The notes under the pieces are model-generated. The model was not told the DNA's origin. It saw nothing but the letters and a program-made list of their open reading frames with translations, and did no database searches. A stretch of DNA of 10,073 bases from DYJB01 sp963777165 (GTDB taxonomy: Bacteria > Chloroflexota > Anaerolineae > Anaerolineales > E44-bin32). Shown in pieces: positions 1 through 7,059 of this stretch (position 1 is its first letter; every line of letters begins with the position of its first letter). The DNA is taken from the NCBI GenBank assembly GCA_963777165.1, contig CAVZPO010000013.1, positions 1-10,073 of the forward strand, read 5' to 3'. A program made the position numbers and the translations under genes.

Positions 1-837
1 CATCCGGCCGTGATCGCCATGGCGGCCGCCACGCTGGACGAGGTTAGCGCCGGGCGGGCCGTCCTCGGCCTCGGCGCGGGGTTCAGCGGACTGGAGGCGA
101 TGGGGGTGAGGCGTGGCAAGACGGTTCGCTCGCTGCGAACGGCGATCGACGCCATCCGACGGTTGTGGGCGGGCGAGACGGTGAGCCTCGAGGACGAGGC
201 CTTCGTCCTGCACGACGTTCAGCTCGATTTCCCGGCCCGTGGCGACATCCCGATCCTGCTGGCCTCTTCCGGCAGGCAGGTCCTTCGGCTGGCGGGGGAA
301 GTCGCCGATGAAGTGATGCTGGGGGATTTGGGATCCGGCGCGGTGCTGACGCCTGCGCTGGCGGAGGTCGAACGCGGTGCGGCCAAAGTCGGTCGATCAG
401 TGGGGACAATGAACCGGATCGCCCGGCTGAACCTCGTCCTGTCCGATGACCTCGAGGCCGCGCGCCAGGCGGTCCGTCCGTGGATCCTGGCCTTCCTGTG
501 GCACACCTACCCCGATTGGAGCAGGCTACTGGATTACACGCCGGACTGGGAGGAGCGCCTTCAACCCTTGAAGGACTTCATCGCCGCGCGTGGGGGCAAG
601 CCGCGCAACGTGGGCGACCGGGAGCAGGTGCTGCAGTTCGGGCCGCTGCTCCCCGACCACCTGGTACGCCGCTATGCGTTAGCCGGGCCGGCTTCGGACG
701 TCGTCGACCAGATCGGTGAGATCGCCGCCTGCGGCATCACGCAGGTCACGCTGTACCCGACGCCGCTCCCGGGCCAGACCGTAGTGTCAGTGCTGGAGGA
801 ATTCTTCGAGCGCGTCCAGCCGCGGACCCAGGTGTGA
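1..837 (+). CDS. LLM-class (luciferase-like) F420/flavin-dependent oxidoreductase, 5'-partial
   Basis: C-terminal 278 residues of a luciferase-like monooxygenase-fold enzyme, the superfamily of F420-dependent reductases (Mer-like) and flavin-dependent monooxygenases. The frame is open from base 1 (His-Pro-Ala, then the GTG at 10). The opening HPAVIAMAAATLDEVSAGR followed by VLGLGAG matches the conserved core of the family, where a strand and glycine-rich loop lie near the cofactor. The GTG is therefore an internal valine codon and the true start lies to the left of the window. Further family-like segments are the helix SLRTAIDAIRRLWAGE, the strand DIPILLASSG followed by LAGEVADEVMLG, and the C-terminal GPASDVVDQIGEIAACGITQVTL, the usual last helix-strand unit of the barrel. 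The TGA is at 835-837. Substrate cannot be told from sequence. F420 rather than FMN is suggested by resemblance to Mer-like members but is not proven. The downstream neighbours are convergent (-), so this gene ends its own transcript, possibly at the hairpin 15 bases downstream. Confidence 0.88.
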   Translation, partial: HPAVIAMAAATLDEVSAGRAVLGLGAGFSGLEAMGVRRGKTVRSLRTAIDAIRRLWAGETVSLEDEAFVLHDVQLDFPARGDIPILLASSGRQVLRLAGEVADEVMLGDLGSGAVLTPALAEVERGAAKVGRSVGTMNRIARLNLVLSDDLEAARQAVRPWILAFLWHTYPDWSRLLDYTPDWEERLQPLKDFIAARGGKPRNVGDREQVLQFGPLLPDHLVRRYALAGPASDVVDQIGEIAACGITQVTLYPTPLPGQTVVSVLEEFFERVQPRTQV

Positions 838-851
838 TCGCCGGCTAGCCC

Positions 852-867
852 GGCCTGCATTCAGGCC
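852..867 (+). terminator. Hairpin after the LLM oxidoreductase gene, no T-tract
   Basis: Perfect inverted repeat GGCCTG-CATT-CAGGCC, a 6-bp GC-rich stem with a 4-base loop, starting 15 bases after the TGA at 837. The bases that follow (AGCAGCGGGG) contain no run of T, so it is not a classical intrinsic terminator. Position and GC-rich stem suggest a 3'-end or transcript-stability element. The rest of 838-1061 shows no credible gene. Confidence 0.35.
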
Positions 868-1061
868 AGCAGCGGGGCAAGAGGCTCTGCGGCGTCACCA
901 TTCCGGTCACCTTGGAACATCACGGGCAGTCCGCCGCCGAGCATCTCAGGCAGGATGGGACACGGCTGCTTTCGCGGCTGATCGATGACCGGGGCACGTC
1001 CTCGCTCGCCCCGAACGGATGCCCACTCCTTCACCGAAGGCCAACCGGCATGCGCCTGTGG

Positions 1062-1082
1062 ATCGGCGAGGGGATCGCCGAT
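1062..1082 (-). terminator. Hairpin just downstream of vapC, no T-tract
   Basis: Perfect 8-bp inverted repeat ATCGGCGA / TCGCCGAT with a 5-base loop, starting 9 bases beyond the stop of the PIN-domain gene on the minus strand. No T-run follows in the minus direction. It probably marks the 3' end of the vapBC transcript; termination itself is inference. Confidence 0.4.
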
Positions 1083-1091
1083 TCTCCTCCG

Positions 1092-1574
1092 CTACTGGCC
1101 TCGAGGCGAGGTCCCCTCCCCTGCAATACGACCTCGAAACCACGCCAGGAAGTCCCCTGGCGTGCCGACGACGAACGGGACAGCCTGCCGCATCATTGGA
1201 TTGTCCAGGAAGTGTTGCCGGTCGAGTGTGACGAGGTAGTCCGCCTGCGAGGCGATCGCCGCCGCCAGGATCTTCGCGTCTCCTGGATGACCGACGAGCG
1301 CCCCGCAGGTCGCCAGGACTTCTTGACCGGGCTCGGGAGATACCTCCACCCGAAGCTGATCAAGTAAGACAGCTAGCGAGGCCAGCGCGTGGGGAGCCTT
1401 GCTGCGGAGAGTCCGTTCCAGTTCGGCGAGCACCTGACGGCCGACGACGATCTGGATGGCACCGGCCTCGCCCAATCGCAGCACCATCCGTCCGCCACCC
1501 TCCTCTGACCAGATGGCAGCGAACAGGGCGCTGGTATCAAGAAACGCCCGGGTCGCCGGCGGCATAGCGCTCAC
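1092..1574 (-). CDS. vapC: PIN-domain ribonuclease toxin (VapC family)
   Basis: 160-residue PIN-domain protein, the toxin of a type II VapBC module. Family members are Mg2+-dependent ribonucleases, often cutting tRNA or rRNA. The acidic active site is readable: Asp13 in FLDTSALFAAIW, Glu51 in VLAELE, Asp99 in GDAKILAAAIASQADYLVTL, and Asp118 in TLDRQHF. At about 160 residues it is slightly longer than many VapC proteins (120-150), the extra length being a C-terminal tail after VPFVVGTPGDFLAW. The start is taken as GTG at 1574, with GGGAAG just upstream. ATG at 1565 (fourth residue) is an alternative with GTGAG upstream. Either start lies inside the end of the antitoxin gene (38 or 29 bases of overlap), which implies translational coupling. 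Cognate partner is the AbrB-fold gene immediately upstream. RNA target cannot be predicted. Confidence 0.9.
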   Translation of the reverse strand: MSAMPPATRAFLDTSALFAAIWSEEGGGRMVLRLGEAGAIQIVVGRQVLAELERTLRSKAPHALASLAVLLDQLRVEVSPEPGQEVLATCGALVGHPGDAKILAAAIASQADYLVTLDRQHFLDNPMMRQAVPFVVGTPGDFLAWFRGRIAGEGTSPRGQ

Positions 1575-1812
1575 GCTCTTCCCGGAGGGCGCGCAGCAGG
1601 CTTTCGAGCGTCTGTCCTTTTTCGGCCAGCTCGCCCGACATGCGCACCGCCAGCGCGTCGACCTGCGACGGTCGCGGGCTGAGCACGAATGCGCCGCCTA
1701 GATCCAGCAGCGTGAGGTGATCGCCCGGCTCCAGCCCGTATGCCTGGCGGAGTGCTTTCGGCAATACAACTACGCCCCGCTGGGAGACCTGGACGGTCGT
1801 GGGACCAGTCAT
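1537..1812 (-). CDS. vapB: AbrB/MazE/SpoVT-fold antitoxin (VapB-like)
   Basis: 91-residue antitoxin whose first half is a swapped-hairpin AbrB-type DNA-binding domain, roughly residues 6-50. VQVSQRGVVVLPKALRQAYG is the typical opening, where the strand, the V-L-P-K-A-L-R turn and the helix contact DNA, and LEPGDHLTLLDLGGAFVLSP follows. The second half is a charged helical region (SLLRALREERERYAAG) that would wrap the toxin's PIN domain. The frame stays open well upstream of 1812. I chose the ATG at 1812 because it has an excellent ribosome-binding site (GGAGGAGGG, about 6 bases before it) and family homology begins here. Its 3' end overlaps vapC. It should neutralise the toxin and, with it, repress the shared promoter at 1831-1887. 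Family membership is secure; the VapB name follows from the PIN partner. Confidence 0.9.
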   Translation of the reverse strand: MTGPTTVQVSQRGVVVLPKALRQAYGLEPGDHLTLLDLGGAFVLSPRPSQVDALAVRMSGELAEKGQTLESLLRALREERERYAAGDPGVS

Positions 1813-1830
1813 GGTTTGCCCTCCTCCGAA

Positions 1831-1887
1831 TGTCAGAATGTCTGATTTACTGACAATCAGTCTATCAGAAGACGCACAGAAGGTCAA
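1831..1887 (-). promoter_or_regulatory. vapBC promoter with overlapping operator-like repeats
   Basis: On the minus strand, -35 TTGACC (1882-1887), a 17-base spacer and -10 TAGACT (1859-1864), with TG one base upstream of the -10 (extended -10). Start of transcription is expected near 1852, giving a leader of about 40 bases that includes the GGAGGAGGG ribosome-binding site. Repeats crowd the -10 and start region: inverted repeat TGTCAG (1831-1836) / CTGACA (1850-1855), inverted repeat CTGATT (1842-1847) / AATCAG (1855-1860), and a further ATCAG at 1864-1868. The AbrB-fold antitoxin, alone or with toxin, would be expected to bind here and shut off the operon. Promoter elements and repeats are seen directly; repressor binding is inferred from the usual VapBC autoregulation. 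Confidence 0.65.
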
Positions 1888-2207
1888 GTCACTTGGTCGG
1901 ATTTGGATGATGGCGAACGCCCAATGCAAGAACGTCCTTCGTCGGTTGCGGAAAGTGGGACGGAGATTACGCCGGATGACTTGCGGCACGCCTTCGAGCG
2001 GTACTAGAGGCCCGTCGGCTCGACCCGCTAAGCCTGGCGATCGCCCGCAATCTGGATCTGTCGCCCGGTGGGAAAATCGGGCTCGAGAGCGCTGCCCGGC
2101 CTGAGACGACGATCCGCTCCGCGTCCCCGCTCGAGCCAACCGAGCGGCCTGCGGCTGCGGCGTAGCCTACTTACGCCGGGTGCAGTCTCGTCACCTCCCG
2201 CTCCATG
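1888..2207. other. Gene-poor stretch with possible decayed plus-strand reading frames
   Basis: No complete gene seen. On the plus strand a short open stretch ends near 2006 (EITPDDLRHAFERY, then TAG). A second open stretch in another frame runs from about 1984 to a TAG near 2166 and reads RLDPLSLAIARNLDLSPGG, followed by an alanine/proline-rich tail. The second has gene-like codon choice but no start codon. These could be remnants of a broken gene, or chance openness of GC-rich DNA. I do not recognise a family. Confidence 0.2.
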
Positions 2208-2229
2208 CGTAGGAGACCATGCTCCTACG
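2208..2229 (-). terminator. Hairpin downstream of the small membrane-protein gene
   Basis: Perfect 8-bp inverted repeat CGTAGGAG-ACCATG-CTCCTACG with a 6-base loop, 27 bases beyond the minus-strand stop at 2257. It lacks a following T-run in either direction. Likely a 3'-end structure for the small membrane-protein transcript. Confidence 0.4.
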
Positions 2230-2256
2230 AGCGAAAGCGGAGGCGGGCCGTCGGGG

Positions 2257-2436
2257 TTACTTCCGACGCGAGAAGACGATCAGGGCGATGCCCACGACGA
2301 GGACGACGGCGCCGCGCCAGGCCCAGCGCGGATCGCCGCTCATGAGGCTCCCCGGCAGGACGTTTACCCCCTGGAGGATCCAGACCAGCCCGGCCAGGGC
2401 CAGCAACACACCGACGACCAGAACGGCTTTCTTCAT
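2257..2436 (-). CDS. Small two-helix membrane protein of unknown function (59 aa)
   Basis: A 59-residue integral membrane protein. Residues about 4-20 (AVLVVGVLLALAGLVWIL) and 41-56 (GAVVLVVGIALIVFS) form two hydrophobic segments. Between them is a short loop, QGVNVLPGSLMSGDPRWAWR, and the C-terminus is basic (RRK). The positive start (MKK) and end suggest both termini are cytoplasmic with the loop outside. The pattern W-I-L-Q-G-x-N-x-L-P-G-S-x-M-x-G is one I associate with a widespread family of uncharacterised small membrane proteins; no function is known to me. The start is the ATG at 2436, eight codons into the longest frame, because GAGGAGGT sits just before it. It is preceded by a long gap after the ABC operon, so it is probably transcribed alone, but no convincing promoter was found. 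Confidence 0.78.
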   Translation of the reverse strand: MKKAVLVVGVLLALAGLVWILQGVNVLPGSLMSGDPRWAWRGAVVLVVGIALIVFSRRK

Positions 2437-2851
2437 GACCCACCTCCTCGACTTCAACAAATGATGCCACAGATGAGCGGCGAGCGGTGCGTGTCCGATG
2501 GGGCGGCCAAGTTATCCTGGTCGTCAGCACCGGGTTTGCGGGACACAAGCCTGTGCGGCCACCCTGGTGGGTGGCGCGGCTAATCTCCGCTTGACGTCCG
2601 TGCACGGCTCCGGCCGGGCTGCCGGAAGGCCACTGGCCATTCCGCCCGCATGCCTCTTTCGACACCTTCCCCCTGACCGCGTTTCCCCGCAACCAACAAG
2701 GCGCTGCCGACCGACGCAGGAGTCACCGCCACGCCCTCTTCTGTTGGTGGTCAGCTTATCTACTGCAGCGGCAGGTTGTGGATCGCTCGCTGCCCGGTCC
2801 CGGGGACTCGATGAAGCCGCCTGCTCAAGAAACGCCCGCCGGCCTGGTCGT
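2437..2851. other. 415-bp gap between ABC operon and small membrane gene, with a strong hairpin
   Basis: No credible gene on either strand; open frames here are extensions or shadows of neighbours. It holds a perfect 7-bp hairpin with a tetraloop, GCCACCC-TGGT-GGGTGGC (2558-2575). It also holds a longer-range inverted pair, GTGTCC near 2491 with GGACAC near 2541. The hairpin is about 280 bases past the ABC stop, so it could be a distant 3' element of that operon or part of an unrecognised structured RNA. No T-run accompanies it. Confidence 0.3.
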
Positions 2852-4684
2852 CTAGATCGCCTGCCCCTTGAACTGGCTGACGTACAGGCGGTGGTAGAAG
2901 CCGCGGCGGTCGAGCAGCTGCTGGTGAGTGCCCTCCTCGACCACCTGTCCGTCGTTCATCACCAGCACGTGATCGGCGTCGCGGATGGTGCTCAGCCGGT
3001 GGGCGATGACGAAGCTTGTCCGGCCCCGCATCAGGCTCAGCAGGGCTTTCTGGATGCGGGCCTCGGTGCGCGTGTCCACGGAGCTCGTCGCCTCATCCAG
3101 CACCAGGATCCCCGGGTCGGCCAGGATGGCGCGGGCGATCGCCAGCATCTGCCGCTGGCCCTGGCTCAGGTTGCCCGCCCGCTCCGAGAGCTGCGTCCGG
3201 TAGCCCTGGGGAAGCTGGCGGATGAAGTGGTCGGCGTCGGCCAGCCGGGCCGCCTCGATCACTTCTTCGTCCGTCGCCTCCAGGCGCCCGTAGCGGATGT
3301 TCTCCATCACGCTGTCCGAGAACAGAAACGTGTCCTGCAGCACCAGCCCCAGCCGCCGGCGCAGGTCCGCCTTGCGCACGTCGCGCACGTCTAGCCCGTC
3401 GATCGTGATGCGGCCCGAGTCGACCTCGTAGAAGCGGGTCAGCAGGTTGATCAGCGTCGTCTTGCCTGCTCCCGTCGGGCCGACCAGCGCCAGGATGTTC
3501 CCGGCGCGGGCCTCGAACGACATATCGCGGATCACCGGCGTGGCCGGCAAGTAGCCGAAGACGACATGTTCGAATTCCACCTCGCCGCGGACTGACTCGA
3601 GCGGCAGGGCCCCGGGCGCGTCCTCGACCTCCGGCGGCGTGTCGATGATCTCGAACACCCGCTCGGCTCCGGCCAGTGCCGCCTGGATGGCGTTGTACAG
3701 GTTCGCCAGCTGGCGCAGCGGGTTGACGAAGTTCTGCGCGTAGTTGATGAACGTGGCAATGATGCCCACGCTCACCAGCCCCTGCAGCGCCAGCCACCCG
3801 CCCACCCCGGCCAGGACGATGACGAAGAAGTTGCCCAGGACGTTGGTGAGCGGCATCAAGAGCAGCGCGTAGGTGTTGGCGTAGATGCCGGCACGGTAGA
3901 CCGCCTCGTTGTGCTGGCGGAATTCGTCCACAACCGCCTGGCGGCGGCGGAAGGCCTGGATCACACGGGCGCCGCCGATCGACTCCTCCATCACGGCGTT
4001 CAGCTCGCCCAGGTCCTTCTGCAGTCGGCGAAAGCCCTTGCGCGTGTAGCGGGCGACGAACTCGGCGAATAAGAACATGATCGGCAGGACGATGACCGAC
4101 GCCAACGCCAGCCAGCGATCGAGGATGAACATGGCGACCACGATGCCGACCATCGACAGGACGCTGGCCAGAAGCGCGGTGACGTTCTGCGACACCGCCT
4201 GGCTGATGGCGTCGATGTCGTTTGTCAGGCGACTCATCAACTCGCCGGCCGGATTGCGGTCGAAGAAGGACAGCGCCAGAATCTGCAGCCGCCCGAACAG
4301 GTCGGTGCGCAGGCGCTTGAGCGCCCGCTGCGAGATGTCGGCCATGATCCAGCTGGCCAGTGCCTGGAACAGGTTGTTGAACAGGTAGGCGAGCAGCATC
4401 GCCGCGGCAATGCCGGCCAGCCCGGCCGCCTGGCGCAAGCTGATGAAGCGGTCGATGGCCACGCCCATCAGATACGGGCCGACCAAGCCGAGCAGCGTGT
4501 AGGCCAGGACGAGCAGGAAGACGAGGGCCAGCGCCAACTTGAACGGGCTCAGGTAGCGGGCCAGGCGCAGCAGAGCCCCGCGCGGGTCGCGCGCCTTCTC
4601 GATCACCGCTGGCCGCAGGCCGGCGCGGGGCGTCATCCGAGCGCGCAGGTCGCTCGTCCCGGGGGGCGAAGCCGGGGCGGTCAT
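2852..4684 (-). CDS. ABC exporter half-transporter, permease-ATPase fusion (canonical-site subunit)
   Basis: 610-residue type IV (MsbA/multidrug-type) ABC exporter half. A cytoplasmic N-tail (1-45) is followed by six predicted membrane helices (about 47-320) and a nucleotide-binding domain (about 365-605). NBD motifs: A-loop Tyr378, Walker A GPTGAGKT (402-409), Q-loop Gln450, signature LSQGQ (506-510), Walker B ILVLDE with catalytic Glu531, D-loop SSVD (534-537), H-loop His562 in AHRLST. Its own Walker B and H-loop are catalytic, but its signature is LSQGQ instead of LSGGQ. That is the pattern of the TM288/LmrCD-type partner in heterodimeric exporters. The ATG overlaps the upstream gene's TGA (ATGA, 4681-4684), so the two are translationally coupled and should form one transporter. 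Substrate unknown; lipids, drugs or peptides are all possible. Length and motifs are complete, with no sign of decay. Confidence 0.95.
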   Translation of the reverse strand: MTAPASPPGTSDLRARMTPRAGLRPAVIEKARDPRGALLRLARYLSPFKLALALVFLLVLAYTLLGLVGPYLMGVAIDRFISLRQAAGLAGIAAAMLLAYLFNNLFQALASWIMADISQRALKRLRTDLFGRLQILALSFFDRNPAGELMSRLTNDIDAISQAVSQNVTALLASVLSMVGIVVAMFILDRWLALASVIVLPIMFLFAEFVARYTRKGFRRLQKDLGELNAVMEESIGGARVIQAFRRRQAVVDEFRQHNEAVYRAGIYANTYALLLMPLTNVLGNFFVIVLAGVGGWLALQGLVSVGIIATFINYAQNFVNPLRQLANLYNAIQAALAGAERVFEIIDTPPEVEDAPGALPLESVRGEVEFEHVVFGYLPATPVIRDMSFEARAGNILALVGPTGAGKTTLINLLTRFYEVDSGRITIDGLDVRDVRKADLRRRLGLVLQDTFLFSDSVMENIRYGRLEATDEEVIEAARLADADHFIRQLPQGYRTQLSERAGNLSQGQRQMLAIARAILADPGILVLDEATSSVDTRTEARIQKALLSLMRGRTSFVIAHRLSTIRDADHVLVMNDGQVVEEGTHQQLLDRRGFYHRLYVSQFKGQAI

Positions 4685-6469
4685 GATGCTGCCTCCGCCG
4701 CGCCGGGCCCACGCACGTCGGCCTCGAGGTGATTCCCGTCCCCGAGTTGGGAGTCGTAGATCTCGCGGTACACCGGGCTGGTCTGCATCAGCTGGCGGTG
4801 CGTGCCCTGGGCGACGATCCGGCCCCGGTCGAGGACGACGATCTTGTCCGCCTTGAGCACCGTGCTGATGCGCTGCGCCACGACCAGGCTGGTGCGCCGC
4901 CGCAGCGGCCGCGCCTCAAGCGCCTCCTGGATGCGCGTCTCGGTCTCGACGTCGACCGAACTGGTGCTGTCGTCCAGGATCAGGATGGGCGCCTGCGTCA
5001 GCAGCGCGCGGGCGATGGCCAGGCGCTGCTTCTGGCCGCCGGAGAAGTTCGTGCCGCGCGGCTCGACCGGCGAGTCGTACCCCTGGGGCAGCGCAAGGAT
5101 GAACTCGTGCGCCTGTGCCGCCCGGGCGGCAGCCTCGACGGCCGCCTGGCCGGCGTCGGGATCGCCGAAGCGGATGTTGTCGCGCACCGTTCCCGAGAAG
5201 AGCAGCGAGTTCCTGCGGCACGATGCCGACCTGCGCCAGCAGATCGTCGTGCCGCAGGCGCCGGACGTCGATGCCGTCGACCAGCACCCGGCCGGCGGTG
5301 ACGTCGTAGAAGCGCGGCACGAGGTGGACGAGCGTCGATTTGCCCGACCCGGTCGCTCCCAGCAGCGCCACCGTTTCGCCGGGCTCGATCGTCAGGTTGA
5401 TGTCCGCCAGCACCGGCGCGTCGCTGCCGCCCTGGTAGTGGAAGCTCACGTCTTCGAAGACGATCCGGCCCTCGATGTCCTCCGGCAGGGAGACGGCATC
5501 CGGCGCGTCGACGATCTCCGGCTCGGTGCTCAGGATATCGTCGATCCGCCCGGCGGAGGCGATGCCGGAGGCCCACGTGTTCGAGAGCATCGTCATCATG
5601 ATCAGCGGCGTCATCGTCGTCAGCAGGTAGTTGGTGAAGGCCACGATCTGCCCCACCGACAGGCTGCCGCCGATCGCTTGCAGCCCGCCGGCCCAAATGA
5701 CCAGCACCATGCCCAGGTTGACGAAGATCGTCAGCGACGGGCTCATGACCGACATGACGCGCATGACCCGCACCGAAGCGGCGGTGAGCTCCTCGTTGGC
5801 GGACTCGAAGCGCCCCGCCTCGAAGTCGGCGCGCACGAAGGCCTTGACCAGCCGTACGCCGGCGATGTTTTCCTGCAGGACCGTGTTGAGCCGGTCGAGC
5901 CGGCGCTGGACGATGACGAAAAGCGGCTCGGTCCTCACGATGAAGACGACGATCAGCGCCGAGGTGATCAGGAGCAGCGGGAGCATCGTCAGGGCCAGGC
6001 TGGGGCTGGTGCGGATCATCAGGATCAGGCTGCCGAGCATGAGCAGCGGGGCGCGCGTGCCGATGCGCAGCGAGATCTGGATCAGGTGCTTGACGGCGTT
6101 GATGTCGCTCGTCAGGCGGATCATCAGCTCGCCCGTCTGCCGGCGGTCGAGGTTGCCGAAGGACAGCGAGTGGATCTTGACGAAGATCGCTTCCCGCAGA
6201 TCGCGCGTGGCGCCCTCGCCCACCTGGATGGAGAAGATGTTGTTGCCGACGGCGATCACCGCACTGAGCGCCGACAGGCCGAGCATCAGCAGCCCGGTCT
6301 GCAGGACGACCGCCTGGTCGTGGGCGTTGATCCCCTGGTCGATCAGGCGCTGGATCAAGCGCGGGATGGCCAGGTCGAGGACGACGAGCGTGCTGAGCAG
6401 GACGAGCGCCAGGACGGCGCGGCGTGCGTAGGGGCGGACGTAGGCGAGCAGCTTGAGCGTGGGGCGCAT
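4681..6469 (-). pseudogene. ABC exporter half-transporter (degenerate-site subunit) with a one-base frameshift
   Basis: Upstream partner of the heterodimeric exporter. If the frameshift is repaired it is a 595-residue protein with six membrane helices (about 15-295) and an NBD (about 335-580). In the first frame (6469 to about 5210): A-loop Tyr345, Walker A GATGSGKST (371-379), Q-loop Gln419 in GIVPQE. Homology then jumps frame at about 5209, where one extra base separates GIVPQE from LLFSGTV. The second frame (to TGA 4681) carries signature FSGGQ (475-479), Walker B LILDD with Asp500 in the place of the catalytic Glu, and AQRIST with Gln532 in the place of the H-loop His. Unrepaired, the first frame would stop at 4916 (517 residues, no signature). 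A GTG at 5187 could start a 168-residue C-terminal piece. Flanking conservation is excellent, so the lesion is very recent or a sequencing error. The start ATG at 6469 is where family homology begins; it has no good ribosome-binding site. Confidence 0.9.
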
Positions 6470-6477
6470 AGGCTTGC

Positions 6478-6483
6478 ATTGTA
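6478..6483 (-). promoter_or_regulatory. Candidate -10 element; ABC operon transcript possibly leaderless
   Basis: On the minus strand TACAAT ends 8 bases before the ATG of the first ABC gene, so transcription would begin at or next to the start codon. No Shine-Dalgarno sequence is visible, which fits a leaderless message. The -35 region at the proper distance is poor, so the call rests on the -10 and its position only. Confidence 0.35.
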
Positions 6484-6555
6484 CGAGCAAGTCGGCAGGA
6501 TGAAGGTGAGACGTGCGTGACAAGTGGCCCCGCCAGGGAAGCCGCGGCGGAGGCG

Positions 6556-6927
6556 GGCTAGCGGCGCAGCTCGCCGCCGAAACGCTGCTGCCGAGCCGCC
6601 GCCCGATCCAGGCGCGGATCATCGAACGGCTCGAGGCCAACCAGCGCGCCGCCGAACACGCCTTCGGCCCTGACGCGCCTGCTGCCGCGTGAGGGAGGCT
6701 GGTCGCTGGTGCTGCGGCTGCCGGACGGCGAGGACGATGAGGAGCTTGCCTACCGGCTGCTCGTCGACGACCACGTCGTCGTCCAGCCCGGCTTCTTCTA
6801 CGACTTCCCCGAGGGCGAGCATCTGGTGGTCAGCCTGATCCCGCCGGCGGACGAGTTTGGCGAGGCTGTGAAGCGGGCGGGGAGGCGGATCGAGGTGCGG
6901 GCGTCGGGAGTGCGGCGCCAGGGATGA
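6556..6927 (+). pseudogene. Remnant of a class I/II PLP-dependent aminotransferase (C-terminal part, frameshifted)
   Basis: Only about the last 120 residues of a fold-type I aminotransferase remain. A first frame reads LAAQLAAETLLPSRRPIQAR then IIERLEANQRAAEHAF, the helix linking the large and small domains, and stops at TGA 6690-6692. A second frame continues the family with LLPREGGWSLVLRLP, then a DDHVVVQPGFFYDFPEGEHL strand-turn and VVSLIPP, ending at TGA 6925-6927. The switch, by one base, falls at about 6661-6680. The N-terminal two thirds, including the PLP-binding lysine and the Asn/Asp/Tyr cofactor ligands, are absent: the 5' side meets the divergent ABC start region instead. No function is expected. 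Part of this sequence recurs at 7736-7780, to the right of the YefM-YoeB module. Confidence 0.7.
6781..6825 (+). repeat. 45-bp repeat, left copy (aminotransferase FYDFPEGEHL segment)
   Basis: Matches 7736-7780 in the same orientation at 43 of 45 positions by eye. It encodes VQPGFFYDFPEGEHL in the remnant. The two copies are 955 bp apart and bracket the YefM-YoeB module. Confidence 0.75.
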
Positions 6928-7059
6928 CGCCCTGCCGCACGGCACGTCGACCTGGACGATATCGACGTTGAGGCTTTGACCAAGTGCAACCCGCCCCAAA
7001 TCGCACAGAGACATGCGCGATGTGTTCGCCGGGGATCGGGTGAGGTTCCGAGTGCGCGG

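Noticed and set aside
1537..2139. Long 200-residue form of the AbrB-type antitoxin
   Set aside because: The extension crosses the promoter and operator and has no domain; the ATG at 1812 has a strong ribosome-binding site and matches the family start.
2498..3394. 298-residue plus-strand open frame
   Set aside because: Mostly antisense to the intact ABC ATPase domain; its unique 5' part has no recognisable features.
3093..4712. 539-residue second frame on the same strand as the ABC gene
   Set aside because: Arg/Gly/Pro-rich shadow frame of the true gene, without motifs.
4802..6520. 572-residue plus-strand open frame opposite the ABC gene
   Set aside because: Exact antisense of a motif-complete ABC subunit; composition is rich in Asp, Arg, Gln and His, as expected for antisense GC-rich coding DNA, and shows no domain.
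6619..7014. 131-residue minus-strand frame starting MSLCDLGRVALGQSLNVDI
   Set aside because: The opening looks protein-like, but most of the frame is antisense to the aminotransferase remnant and there is no ribosome-binding site.
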